Shown here piece by piece: positions 44,579-53,036 of a DNA stretch of 58,351 nt (position 1 is the stretch's first letter; each line of letters opens with the position of its first letter). This stretch comes from Halolactibacillus halophilus (GTDB lineage: Bacteria > Bacillota > Bacilli > Bacillales > Amphibacillaceae): NCBI RefSeq assembly GCF_900115605.1, contig NZ_FOXC01000013.1, positions 1 to 58,351 of the forward strand, in the 5' to 3' direction. The position numbers and the translations under genes are program-made. The notes under the pieces were generated by a model. It saw nothing but the letters and a program-made list of their open reading frames with translations, ran no database searches and was not told the DNA's origin.

Positions 44579-45628
44579 ATGGAAAAAGTAGCTGTTTTAG
44601 GTGCTGGAAGTTGGGGAACGGCGCTTGCACTCGTTTTAAATGATAACGGACATGACGTGTGGTTATGGACGCATTTAGAGTCACATGCCAAAGAAATGAA
44701 TGAGACGCATCATAATAAAGCCTATTTAAATAACGTTGAGATCCCAGAAGCGATGACGGTGACGAGTGACTTGGCAGAAGCGGTAAAAGACACGACGGCG
44801 CTTGTGTTTGTTCTACCAACAAAAGCGATTCGTCCAGTCTGCCAACAAGTTAAAAACGTATTAGATCATAAGGTGACGATTATTCACGGTACTAAAGGGA
44901 TTGAGCCAGAGACGTTTAAACGAGTGTCAGAGATGATGGAAGAAGAGCTGACACATAACTACTTCGATGAGATTGTTGTTCTATCTGGCCCGTCTCACGC
45001 AGAAGAGGTAAGCATTAAACAACCAACGACGGTTAGTGCATCCTCTTTTTCAGAGACAAGTGCGACGCATGCACAACACTTATTTATGAATGATCGCTTT
45101 AGAGTGTACACGAATAAAGATGTTGTCGGTGTTGAGCTAGGTGGCTCACTTAAGAATATCATCGCTTTAGGAGCGGGGATTTCTGATGGATTAGGTTATG
45201 GTGATAATGCTAAGGCTGCTTTAGTCACGCGCGGACTCGCAGAGATTGCCCGTCTTGGAACAGCGATGGGAGCGGATCCCCTTACCTTTATTGGCTTAAC
45301 TGGCATTGGTGACTTAATTGTCACGTCAACTAGTCAACATAGCCGTAATTGGCGAGCAGGAAATCTTCTTGCTAAAGGTGGTTCGCTTGATAGTATTTTA
45401 CAAGAGATGGGCATGGTTGTTGAAGGTGTCAGAACCGCAAAGGCCGCTTATCACTTGGCAAAAGAAAAAGGGATTGATATGCCGATTACCTCAGGCATTT
45501 ATCATATTCTATTTGAAGGTGCGGATCCTCAGGCGATGGTTGACCAGTTAATGACGCGTCAGAAACGACCTGAAACTGATGAAATTCATGAAATGCTGAA
45601 AGCTTATTATTTAAAACAAGAAAATTAA
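44579..45628 (+). CDS. gpsA: NAD(P)-dependent glycerol-3-phosphate dehydrogenase
   Basis: The 349-aa enzyme reduces dihydroxyacetone phosphate to sn-glycerol-3-phosphate for phospholipid synthesis. VAVLGAGSWGTALALVL is the dinucleotide fold, LSGPSHAEEV and LGGSLKNIIALGAGISDGLG hold the catalytic Lys region, and GLTGIGDLIVT is conserved. Of three in-frame ATG codons (44573, 44576, 44579) the last is best spaced from GAGGAGG. Together with PlsC it supplies lipid precursors. Confidence 0.95.
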   Translation: MEKVAVLGAGSWGTALALVLNDNGHDVWLWTHLESHAKEMNETHHNKAYLNNVEIPEAMTVTSDLAEAVKDTTALVFVLPTKAIRPVCQQVKNVLDHKVTIIHGTKGIEPETFKRVSEMMEEELTHNYFDEIVVLSGPSHAEEVSIKQPTTVSASSFSETSATHAQHLFMNDRFRVYTNKDVVGVELGGSLKNIIALGAGISDGLGYGDNAKAALVTRGLAEIARLGTAMGADPLTFIGLTGIGDLIVTSTSQHSRNWRAGNLLAKGGSLDSILQEMGMVVEGVRTAKAAYHLAKEKGIDMPITSGIYHILFEGADPQAMVDQLMTRQKRPETDEIHEMLKAYYLKQEN

Positions 45629-45658
45629 AGTGTTTAATTGAATAGAGTTAAGATAACG

Positions 45659-45707
45659 ACACCTACGCTTTTATTTAGTGAGTATTTAAAAAGCGTAGGT
45701 GTTTTTT
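45659..45707. terminator. terminator of gpsA
   Basis: ACACCTACGCTTTT (45659-45672) pairs with AAAAGCGTAGGTGT (45689-45702), followed by TTTTT. Confidence 0.9.
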
Positions 45708-45737
45708 ATGCTTATTTATCGCTTTAGGGCGTCCTTA

Positions 45738-45788
45738 TGGAATCCCCTTTCACAAACATTCGTGAGAATGTCAGGTGGGGATGATTCA
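45738..45788 (-). repeat. IS200/IS605-like palindromic repeat, copy 2 (inverted)
   Basis: The minus strand reads ATCATCCCCACCTGACATTC, then TCAC and GAATGTTTGTGAAAGGGGAT: the same order and spacing as copy 1 at 24808-24857, with few differences. The central ACATTC/GAATGT stem and outer CCCC/GGGG stem are kept. No transposase is nearby. Confidence 0.7.
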
Positions 45789-45894
45789 ATGGTATATCAA
45801 CTTCCTACGTATTATTTTTACTTGGTTGTTTTTCTGGATGTGTGTTATCATAAAAGTGGTAAATATAGGTCATAATGGTATAAGGAGTGAGGGA

Positions 45895-46128
45895 ATGATT
45901 CGGTTTGAAAGAACGCGTAAAGTCGCTTATACGAGCTTTGGAACGGCTGTTTTTCTCGTTTTAATCATGCTTCTTAACTTGCAAAAGTCAATGGTAGATA
46001 CATCGCTTCTAAGCGTTTTAAGTGTAGGTGTAGTGTTGTTTTGTGTAATAGGTGTTGCCCTCTTGACAATTGTAAAAGATGCAGAAGAAGCCATTCATGC
46101 GGTTTATGCCTCTAGCAAACATGAATAA
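45895..46128 (+). CDS. small two-helix membrane protein of unknown function
   Basis: This 77-aa protein has two predicted TM helices (about residues 11-28 and 36-60) and a charged C-terminus (KDAEEAIHAVYASSKHE). AAGGAGTGAGGG directly precedes the ATG. The frame is open for another 40 hydrophobic codons upstream, beginning within the palindromic repeat, but no SD supports that. In B. subtilis this gpsA-hbs interval holds yphE, yphF and spoIVA; the protein matches none that I recognise. Confidence 0.55.
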   Translation: MIRFERTRKVAYTSFGTAVFLVLIMLLNLQKSMVDTSLLSVLSVGVVLFCVIGVALLTIVKDAEEAIHAVYASSKHE

Positions 46129-46238
46129 TACCGGTCATGTCTTGTTCAATCACTATTTGGGGTTCGCTTATTTTTTCTTTAATTGTTTAAAAAATTTGTC
46201 GCGTAGGTTTTAAACTTAAACAAGAGGGAAAACAGTGT

Positions 46239-46496
46239 ATGAATTTAAACTATGGTGAGGTGGCAAGCGCCTTTATCTCGGGAGAAATGAATGAAAACGC
46301 GCGGATAAAGGTAAATAATGGTTTAAAATTAACGATAATGGGTTATTTTTCATTCTTTCTTTCGATTTTTGTTGAATTTATGGTAAAAGTCGTATATTAT
46401 AAGGCTTGTCACCGATTTGTTTGTGACAGAAGTATAGAATTGCAGAAACTTGTGAGCGAATGGATTAAACACCATTTAAATTCTCATGCTTCATGA
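46239..46496 (+). CDS. doubtful 85-aa open frame upstream of hbs
   Basis: The frame starts with ATG after AGAGGGAAAACAGTGT (a moderate SD) and reads NYGEVASAFISGEMNENARI, then VNNGLKLTIMGYF, faintly like short phage-type proteins with a Y-x-E-[IV]-A-x-A-F-I-x-G start. Its second half covers the likely hbs promoter (46372-46400) and looks non-conserved. CCTTTATC/GATAAAGG inverted repeats lie inside it (46270-46306). It may be a decayed or spurious gene. Confidence 0.25.
   Translation: MNLNYGEVASAFISGEMNENARIKVNNGLKLTIMGYFSFFLSIFVEFMVKVVYYKACHRFVCDRSIELQKLVSEWIKHHLNSHAS
46372..46400 (+). promoter_or_regulatory. sigma-A promoter of hbs
   Basis: TTGAAT (46372-46377), a 17-nt spacer and TATTAT (46395-46400), giving a leader of about 115 nt. 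Confidence 0.7.
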
Positions 46497-46523
46497 ATTT
46501 AAATGCGGGAGGAGGTGAATATC

Positions 46524-46796
46524 ATGAACAAGACAGATCTAATTAATGCTGTAGCTGAAAAAAGCGAACTTTCTAAAAAAGACGCAACTAAAGCTGTTGA
46601 TGCAGTTTTTGAATCAATCATGGATTCACTTAAAGATGGTGAAAAAGTACAACTAATTGGTTTTGGTAACTTTGAAGTACGTGACCGTGCAGCTCGTAAA
46701 GGCCGCAACCCACAAACTGGTGCTGAGATTGAAATCCCAGCAAGCAAAGTACCTGCTTTTAAACCAGGTAAAGCCCTTAAAGATATCGTAAAATAA
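46524..46796 (+). CDS. hbs: DNA-binding protein HU
   Basis: The 90-aa nucleoid protein matches HU throughout: [39 protein letters not shown] and the DNA-binding beta-arm [20 protein letters not shown] strong SD GGAGGAGGTGA precedes the ATG. It has its own promoter and terminator, consistent with abundant expression. Confidence 0.97.
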   Translation: MNKTDLINAVAEKSELSKKDATKAVDAVFESIMDSLKDGEKVQLIGFGNFEVRDRAARKGRNPQTGAEIEIPASKVPAFKPGKALKDIVK

Positions 46797-46814
46797 TGTT
46801 ACATAGGGCTACTA

Positions 46815-46844
46815 AGAGGATGCAGCTTTCTGCATCCTCTTTTT
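46815..46844 (+). terminator. terminator of hbs
   Basis: AGAGGATGCAG (46815-46825) pairs with CTGCATCCTCT (46830-46840), followed by TTTT. Confidence 0.92.
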
Positions 46845-46870
46845 ACATCTAAAATGAGAGGGTGGGTAAT

Positions 46871-47095
46871 GTGGACCAAGATTATATGATGATCAAAGCT
46901 TTAGAAGATGGTGTACAAGTCATTGGGTTAACCCGCGGGCAAGCGACAAAGTTTCATCATTCAGAGAAGTTGGATGAAGGGGAAGTTCTCGTCGTTCAAT
47001 TTACTGAACACACGTCAGCAATTAAAGTAAAAGGACGAGCGGAGATTAAGACAAGTTTTGGAGATGTTACAAGTGGACGACCAGACCAACAATAA
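46871..47095 (+). CDS. mtrB: trp RNA-binding attenuation protein (TRAP)
   Basis: The 74-aa subunit forms the 11-mer ring that, when loaded with tryptophan, binds G/UAG repeats in trp mRNAs. Conserved residues include VIGLTRGQATKFHHSEKL and QFTEHTSAIKVKGRAEI (Lys and Arg contacts to RNA). GTG at 46871 is preferred behind GAGAGGGTGGG. mtrA (folE), its usual upstream partner, is missing, and the trp operon is absent from its usual place between aroH and hisC. It overlaps the next gene by 23 nt. Confidence 0.92.
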   Translation: MDQDYMMIKALEDGVQVIGLTRGQATKFHHSEKLDEGEVLVVQFTEHTSAIKVKGRAEIKTSFGDVTSGRPDQQ

Positions 47096-48362
47096 AGTAT
47101 ATCAATTATTGTCTGAGGTCGTGCCAGGGGCACTGACGATGGATGAAAAGGCAATGATTCATATGTGTCTTCAATCTATTTCATTCGATGATTGTGATAA
47201 AGACACCCTTCTTCATTGCCTCATACCAACTATCTACATTAAGCGCAGTCAAGATAATCACCAACAGCCGCTTCAATCGCTAGCATCTTCTGTCTTACAA
47301 GGTGATTACTACAGTAGCCTCTTTTATCGCTACATGACTCAAAATCATTCGCTAGGCACTTTAAAAATACTATTAAGCGCACTTCAAGTTTCATACTTAG
47401 CGAATACTTCAAATCAACAAGCACCACTCTCAGCATGCGATTATTTTAACTTGTTATGGCAACAAACGATACTTCACTATCCATTGCCACCGAAAGCATC
47501 GCACATGCAATTATTTGATGAAACGCTCGATACATATAAACAACAAGTTCAATCGGCGATGTTGTCACAGTGTTTAATATTTAATGACGAGCAAAATAAA
47601 GCGTTACGGTCGTTAATAACCGCAGGTGGAAAACAGATACGTCTCACGTTATTTTATCATGCCTTATCAAAACGTCAGCTTAAACACTCAGAGGCTATTG
47701 CCATCGGGGTTGCCATTGAAGGCATTCACTTAGCTAGCTTGATTCATGATGATATTATTGACGGGGCAAATATCAGACGTCACCAACAGACATTACATGA
47801 AAGATTTAATCCTTTTATCGCTTTACATATGGGGAATGCTGTTTTTACTCAAAGTTTGTTGATACTTGCCGATATAGAGGATAGAGAAGTTCATCGTGTG
47901 TTTGGTCGTTTGTTTTATCAGATGGTCTCAGGAGAAGTAAAACAACAAGCTAATCAACGTAACACTGACGTTTTATTGTATCGCTACTTAAAAGTGATCC
48001 GTGATAAAACGGCATTGTTTGTTGAAAGTATTATGTACTTAGCGGGTTACTTATCTGGATATGATACCTATACCTTAATGCATTATCGCCGGAGTGGTTA
48101 TAACATTGGCATGGCTTATCAATTGAAGGATGATGTAATTGATTATCAATCTACGGAAGAGGCGCTCGGTAAACCGGTGTTAAGCGATCAAAAAAATGGG
48201 TATTATACGCTAGTGCGTGCAAACGATGGTGTCAACCAGTCGAATAGGCTGGCGCACCGATATATTGAACGCGCCCTAAACCATTTACGAAAGCTTCCGT
48301 CAGAGATTAATCAACGCGAACTATTTTTTTACACGACGACCCTTTATAAACGCACACGGTGA
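47073..48362 (+). CDS. fused HepS-HepT polyprenyl diphosphate synthase
   Basis: This single 429-aa chain joins both subunits of heptaprenyl diphosphate synthase. The N-terminal part (about 1-150) keeps the HepS signature LQGDYYSSLFYRYM. The remainder is a trans-prenyltransferase with GGKQIRLTLFYHA, the first Asp-rich motif LIHDDIIDGANIRR and the second YQLKDDVIDYQS. Both parts are shorter than the separate B. subtilis proteins (about 250 and 320 aa). menG, normally between hepS and hepT, and ndk, normally after, are absent. GTG at 47073 lies nine bases after GGAG, within the mtrB end. The product chain length and fate are unknown. Confidence 0.85.
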   Translation: MDDQTNNKVYQLLSEVVPGALTMDEKAMIHMCLQSISFDDCDKDTLLHCLIPTIYIKRSQDNHQQPLQSLASSVLQGDYYSSLFYRYMTQNHSLGTLKILLSALQVSYLANTSNQQAPLSACDYFNLLWQQTILHYPLPPKASHMQLFDETLDTYKQQVQSAMLSQCLIFNDEQNKALRSLITAGGKQIRLTLFYHALSKRQLKHSEAIAIGVAIEGIHLASLIHDDIIDGANIRRHQQTLHERFNPFIALHMGNAVFTQSLLILADIEDREVHRVFGRLFYQMVSGEVKQQANQRNTDVLLYRYLKVIRDKTALFVESIMYLAGYLSGYDTYTLMHYRRSGYNIGMAYQLKDDVIDYQSTEEALGKPVLSDQKNGYYTLVRANDGVNQSNRLAHRYIERALNHLRKLPSEINQRELFFYTTTLYKRTR

Positions 48363-48383
48363 TGAGAGGAAAGAGGAATGAAG

Positions 48384-49172
48384 ATGTCAGATTATCAAAC
48401 ATTTGTGGAAGCTATTTACAAGCAAACAGGGATAGATTTAAAGCTCTATAAAGAAGTACAGATGAAACGACGCTTAACATCGTTAAGAGATAAACGAGGG
48501 TATAAGACGTTTATGGACTATCATGTGGCATTAAAGGCAGACGAAGCACTGCTACATGAGTTTCTCGATAAAATGACAATCAATGTATCAGAGTTTTTTA
48601 GAAATAAAGCTCGTTGGGATGTATTAGATAAAAAGATTCTGCCAGAGAGAATTAAATCGAATCAAACGTTTAAAGTTTGGAGTGCCGCTTGTTCATCGGG
48701 AGATGAACCATACACACTGGCGATGTTGCTCAGTCAACATATGGATTTAAAACATGTTGAGATTCTTGCGACAGATTTAGATGAAAAGATTTTAGCTCGC
48801 GCAAGAGAAGGGATTTATACTGAGCGTGCGTTAAAAGAAGTACCTGAATCACTAAAAAAACGTTATTTTAACTTTGATCAAAATGTATATCATATTGATC
48901 CAGCCCTAAAAAAAGCAATCACGTTTAAGAAGCATAATTTACTTGAAGATCCGTATCCAAAAAATTTCGATTTGATTGTTTGTCGTAATGTGATGATTTA
49001 TTTTACTGAAGAAGCAAAACAGGCGATTTATCATAAATTTTCTGGTGCATTAAAAGATAATGCGATTTTCTTTGTCGGAAGTACCGAACAGATTTTTAGT
49101 CCGGAACGTTATCAATTCAAAGTTTTAGACACCTTTTTTTATCAGAAAGTAAATAGTATACCGAAGTTATAA
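48384..49172 (+). CDS. cheR: chemotaxis protein methyltransferase CheR
   Basis: The 262-aa SAM-dependent enzyme methylates glutamates of chemoreceptors. It has an N-terminal all-alpha domain (GIDLKLYKEVQMKRRLTSL) and the SAM motif VWSAACSSGDEPYTLAM, then FDLIVCRNVMIYF. ATG at 48384 is better spaced from AAAGAGGA than the ATG two codons upstream. Neighbourhood as in B. subtilis except that ndk is lost. Confidence 0.95.
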   Translation: MSDYQTFVEAIYKQTGIDLKLYKEVQMKRRLTSLRDKRGYKTFMDYHVALKADEALLHEFLDKMTINVSEFFRNKARWDVLDKKILPERIKSNQTFKVWSAACSSGDEPYTLAMLLSQHMDLKHVEILATDLDEKILARAREGIYTERALKEVPESLKKRYFNFDQNVYHIDPALKKAITFKKHNLLEDPYPKNFDLIVCRNVMIYFTEEAKQAIYHKFSGALKDNAIFFVGSTEQIFSPERYQFKVLDTFFYQKVNSIPKL

Positions 49173-49199
49173 ATGGAGTAGCCCACTACTCCATTTTTG
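49172..49199. terminator. terminator after cheR
   Basis: AATGGAGTAG (49172-49181) pairs with CTACTCCATT (49186-49195), followed by TTT. Confidence 0.87.
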
Positions 49200-49310
49200 T
49201 TAGAGTTCTTTAAAAGTGCGAAAAAAAAGAATAATCTATCAATTTATCACACACAACAGTTAAAAGGTATGTTATATTAATTTAAAAATAACTTTTGGGG
49301 GAGACGGATT

Positions 49311-50477
49311 ATGAGATACTTAACGGCAGGAGAGTCCCATGGTAAACAACTAACAACAATTGTAGAAGGTTTACCAGCAGGGATGCCCCTGACATCAGAA
49401 AATATAAATGAATCACTATTAAGACGACAAAAAGGTTATGGTCGTGGAAAACGGATGCAAATTGAAAAAGACCTTGTTGATATTTGTGGTGGTGTTCGCC
49501 ACGGTTACACACTCGGTTCGCCAATTGCGATGGTCGTAAAAAATGACGACTTTAAACATTGGGAAGACATTATGGGAGAAGACCCAATTGATCTTGATCA
49601 AGCAATTAGACGGACGGTCACACGTCCACGTCCAGGTCATGCCGACTTAAATGGGGCAATGAAATATGGCCACCGCGATATGCGTAATATTTTAGAGCGT
49701 TCATCGGCACGAGAAACAGGTGCGCGCGTAGCGGCAGGTGCAGTAGCTAAAACGTTGCTTAATCACCTTGGAGTGAAAATTGTCGGTTATGTCCATGAAA
49801 TTGCGGGTATTACAGCAAAATATCAACCGGCGTTAACGATAGATGAAAAAATTGAAAAATCAGAAGCCTCTGACGTGCGTGTACTTGATAAGGATGTCGA
49901 ACAGCCAATGCGTGATGCGATTGATCAGGCGAAAAAAGATGGCGACTCGATTGGTGGTATTTGTGAAGTCGTTGTCGAAGGCTTACCAGCTGGTATTGGC
50001 TCTTATGTGCATTATGATCGTAAACTCGACGCCCGTTTAGCTTTTGCGGTACAGTCGATTAATGCTTTTAAAGGTGTCGAATTCGGGATTGGTTTTGAAG
50101 CAAGTCGACGTCCGGGTTCAAAAGTCCATGATGAAATCATTTGGTCAGAAGAGACAGGCTTTAGTCGTCGAACGAATAACTTAGGTGGCTTTGAAGGCGG
50201 TATGACATCGGGTATGCCTATTGTTGTGCGTGGGGTCATGAAGCCTATTCCAACATTGTATAAACCTTTACAGTCTGTTGATATTGAATCAAAAGAAGTT
50301 TTTAATGCTAGTATTGAGCGCTCAGATTCTTGTGCAGTACCAGCGGCAGCGGTTGTAATGGAACATGTTGTGGCGTTTGAGATTGCTAAAGCCGTTTTAG
50401 AACAGTTCCCAAATGATCAATTCAAAAAATTAAAAGCAGCCTTTGATGACTATCGTGAAGAAGTACGGTGCTTCTAA
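49311..50477 (+). CDS. aroC: chorismate synthase
   Basis: The 388-aa FMN-dependent lyase converts EPSP to chorismate. [37 protein letters not shown] and [15 protein letters not shown] are signature segments. It opens the aromatic operon (called aroF in B. subtilis) with SD GGGGGAG. aroB overlaps its stop by one base. Confidence 0.96.
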   Translation: MRYLTAGESHGKQLTTIVEGLPAGMPLTSENINESLLRRQKGYGRGKRMQIEKDLVDICGGVRHGYTLGSPIAMVVKNDDFKHWEDIMGEDPIDLDQAIRRTVTRPRPGHADLNGAMKYGHRDMRNILERSSARETGARVAAGAVAKTLLNHLGVKIVGYVHEIAGITAKYQPALTIDEKIEKSEASDVRVLDKDVEQPMRDAIDQAKKDGDSIGGICEVVVEGLPAGIGSYVHYDRKLDARLAFAVQSINAFKGVEFGIGFEASRRPGSKVHDEIIWSEETGFSRRTNNLGGFEGGMTSGMPIVVRGVMKPIPTLYKPLQSVDIESKEVFNASIERSDSCAVPAAAVVMEHVVAFEIAKAVLEQFPNDQFKKLKAAFDDYREEVRCF

Positions 50478-51556
50478 TGGAACAATTAACGATAAAAACA
50501 AGTACACACGATTATCCGGTCGTGATTGATCAAGGACTTCGGTTTAAGCTGAAGTCCTTCCTCAATAAAGACTACCCATCCATCTATATTATTACGGATT
50601 CAAATGTCGCACCGCTATACTTAGATGACGTCTATAATGCTCTTAAAGCTAACTATCATGTATCCTATTCTATCGTCCCAGCAGGTGAGGAATCAAAAAG
50701 TAGTCGCGTCTATTTTGATTTAATGACGCAGTTAATTGAAGCAGGTGTCGATCGCGATGGCCTGGTGATTGCCTTAGGTGGGGGAATGATTGGTGATTTA
50801 GCCGGCTTTGTGGCGGCTAGTTATTTACGAGGTATTGATTATATTCAAATGCCTACCACCATTTTAGCGCATGATTCGAGTGTCGGTGGTAAAGTGGCAA
50901 TCAATCACCCGCTTGGAAAAAATCTTATTGGTGCGTTTTATCCGCCGGTGGCCGTCCTTTATGATGTCGAAACATTACAAACGATCCCATTTCAAGAAAT
51001 TCGCTCTGGATACGCCGAAATTGCAAAGCATAGTATGATCCATACCCCGCCATTCTGGGAGCAAATTAAGCCCGTCACGTTAGATGAATCCTTATCTGAT
51101 GCGACGCTTATTCGCGATTTAATCCATGGGATTAATGTGAAGGCGGCCATTGTTGAGAGGGATGAAAAAGAAGCAAATATTCGTCAATTCCTTAACTTTG
51201 GTCATACACTTGGTCATGCGATTGAGTCTGAACTTGGATATGGTAAAATGACACATGGAGAGGCTGTGGCAATTGGCATGTTATTTGCGATGGAACTGAG
51301 CGAGCAATATTTTTCAGTTACCTTACCAATTGAAGCTTTTCATAACTGGTTAAAGCGTAATGATTATCCACTTACGTTACCGCGACTTAGTGTCAATCAA
51401 TTAATGACGCGCATGAAACGAGATAAAAAAACCAAGAATCAGACAATCAAAATGGTGCTGTTAAAAACACTAGGAGAGCCAGTCATTATTGATATGGAAG
51501 ATCGTTCTCTTCGTCAACAATTAGAAGCCTTTTTAGAAAAGATGGTGATAAGATGA
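50477..51556 (+). CDS. aroB: 3-dehydroquinate synthase
   Basis: The 359-aa NAD- and metal-dependent enzyme makes 3-dehydroquinate from DAHP. GGGMIGDLAGFVAASYLRG and the metal-binding FGHTLGHAIES are clear. ATG at 50477 overlaps the aroC stop (TAATG), so it is coupled despite a weak SD. It overlaps aroH by 4 nt. Confidence 0.95.
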   Translation: MEQLTIKTSTHDYPVVIDQGLRFKLKSFLNKDYPSIYIITDSNVAPLYLDDVYNALKANYHVSYSIVPAGEESKSSRVYFDLMTQLIEAGVDRDGLVIALGGGMIGDLAGFVAASYLRGIDYIQMPTTILAHDSSVGGKVAINHPLGKNLIGAFYPPVAVLYDVETLQTIPFQEIRSGYAEIAKHSMIHTPPFWEQIKPVTLDESLSDATLIRDLIHGINVKAAIVERDEKEANIRQFLNFGHTLGHAIESELGYGKMTHGEAVAIGMLFAMELSEQYFSVTLPIEAFHNWLKRNDYPLTLPRLSVNQLMTRMKRDKKTKNQTIKMVLLKTLGEPVIIDMEDRSLRQQLEAFLEKMVIR

Positions 51557-51930
51557 TTCGAGGGATTCGCGGCGCAACAACTGTCAATCAAAACAAGCAA
51601 TCAGAGATATATGAAAAAACAAAAGTGTTACTCGAGACCTTAATCGAAAAAAATGATATTAAACCAGAAGATGTAGCCCATGTGTTTGTGTCGGTTACCG
51701 ATGATATTGACCAAGCCTTTCCGGCCCGTCCAATTAGAGAGAAACAGGGATGGGTGTTTGTGCCGGTCATGTGTATGAAAGAAATCAATGTGCCAAATGG
51801 TCTGCCGCTATGTATTCGTCTTATGCTGTCAGTGAATACAGATAAAGACCAACCAGACATTGTTCATGTCTATCAAGAACAAGCGGTATCATTGCGACCG
51901 GACTTAGTAGAGAATGCGGAGGGAAAATAA
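51553..51930 (+). CDS. aroH: chorismate mutase (AroH class)
   Basis: The 125-aa monofunctional mutase of the trimeric Bacillus type converts chorismate to prephenate. MIRGIRGATTV starts the protein; Arg in FPARPIREKQGW and the CM segment VPVMCMKEINVPNGLP are conserved. It overlaps aroB by 4 nt and hisC by one base. In B. subtilis trpEDCFBA separates aroH from hisC. Confidence 0.95.
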   Translation: MIRGIRGATTVNQNKQSEIYEKTKVLLETLIEKNDIKPEDVAHVFVSVTDDIDQAFPARPIREKQGWVFVPVMCMKEINVPNGLPLCIRLMLSVNTDKDQPDIVHVYQEQAVSLRPDLVENAEGK

Positions 51931-53036
51931 TGAAGCATAAACAAGTATTTAATCAAATGTCCCCTTATAAACCGGGGAAACAAGTAGAAGAAGTAAAAAA
52001 AGAATTAGGCTTAGATAGAATTGTTAAATTAGCCTCTAATGAGAATCCGTTTGGCTATTCAGAAAAAGTTGACCAAGTTGTAACAGAGTCAGCTAATCAC
52101 TTCGAAATTTACCCAGATGGCTATGCCACTGTTTTACGTGACGTCATCAGTACGGATTTAGCTGTCGATTTTGATCAGCTTGTGTTTGGTTGTGGCTCGG
52201 ATGAAGTGATTGATATTATTTGTCGTGTGTATTTAGAAAAAGGTACGAATACAATCATGGCAACACCAACATTCCCTCAATATAAACACAATGCCTTGAT
52301 TCAAGGGGCGGATATTAAAGAAGTGCCATTACTTAATGGCTACCATGACTTACAAGGGATGCTAGACGTGATAGATGATGATACGCGTGTCATTTGGCTT
52401 TGTTCACCTAACAACCCAACAGGTTGTATCATCAATCAGCCTTCACTTGAACGCTTCTTAGAAGTGGTACCAGAAGATATCATCGTTGTTATGGATGAAG
52501 CTTATTACGAATATATTAATCGCGATGATGCGCCTGATAGTTTAAGTTATATTAACACCTACCCTAACTTAGTTGTATTGCGTACATTTTCTAAAGCTTA
52601 TGGTCTAGCTGGTTTACGGGTCGGTTTTGGTGTATGTGACTTAGCGGTCGCTAATGTGTTAAATATTGCCCGTGGTCCGTTTAATACAACTAAACTTGCG
52701 CAATTTGCCGCAACAGAGGCTTATCGCGACCAAGAGTTTATTAAACGTACCGTTAGTGAAACGATTAAAAATAAACAGACATTTATTCAGTTCTTAGATG
52801 AAATGGAACTTGATTACTATGACAGTGAAACAAACTTTGTCTTAGTGAAGCTACCAGTCTCAGGTGATGAGCTGTTTGATTACTTACTTAGTAAAGGTTT
52901 CATTATTCGATCTGGAGAAGCATTAGGTATCCCGAATAGTGTCAGAATTACGATTGGTGAAAAAACTGATATGGACATGATGCAACAACATATTCGTACG
53001 TTCTTAGGTACGATCGCAAAGGAAGAAGGCGAATGA
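51930..53036 (+). CDS. hisC: histidinol-phosphate / aromatic aminotransferase
   Basis: The 368-aa PLP-dependent aminotransferase acts on imidazole acetol phosphate and, in Bacillus, also on phenylpyruvate and hydroxyphenylpyruvate. KLASNENPFGYSEKV, SPNNPTGCIINQ and the PLP lysine in RTFSKAYGLAGLRVG are visible. Position in the aromatic operon supports a dual role in Tyr and Phe synthesis. Its ATG overlaps the aroH stop. Confidence 0.92.
   Translation: MKHKQVFNQMSPYKPGKQVEEVKKELGLDRIVKLASNENPFGYSEKVDQVVTESANHFEIYPDGYATVLRDVISTDLAVDFDQLVFGCGSDEVIDIICRVYLEKGTNTIMATPTFPQYKHNALIQGADIKEVPLLNGYHDLQGMLDVIDDDTRVIWLCSPNNPTGCIINQPSLERFLEVVPEDIIVVMDEAYYEYINRDDAPDSLSYINTYPNLVVLRTFSKAYGLAGLRVGFGVCDLAVANVLNIARGPFNTTKLAQFAATEAYRDQEFIKRTVSETIKNKQTFIQFLDEMELDYYDSETNFVLVKLPVSGDELFDYLLSKGFIIRSGEALGIPNSVRITIGEKTDMDMMQQHIRTFLGTIAKEEGE

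Noticed and set aside
47058-47072. Alternative TTG/ATG starts for the HepS-HepT fusion
   Set aside because: They overlap the SD GGAG at 47060-47063; the GTG at 47073 is correctly spaced.
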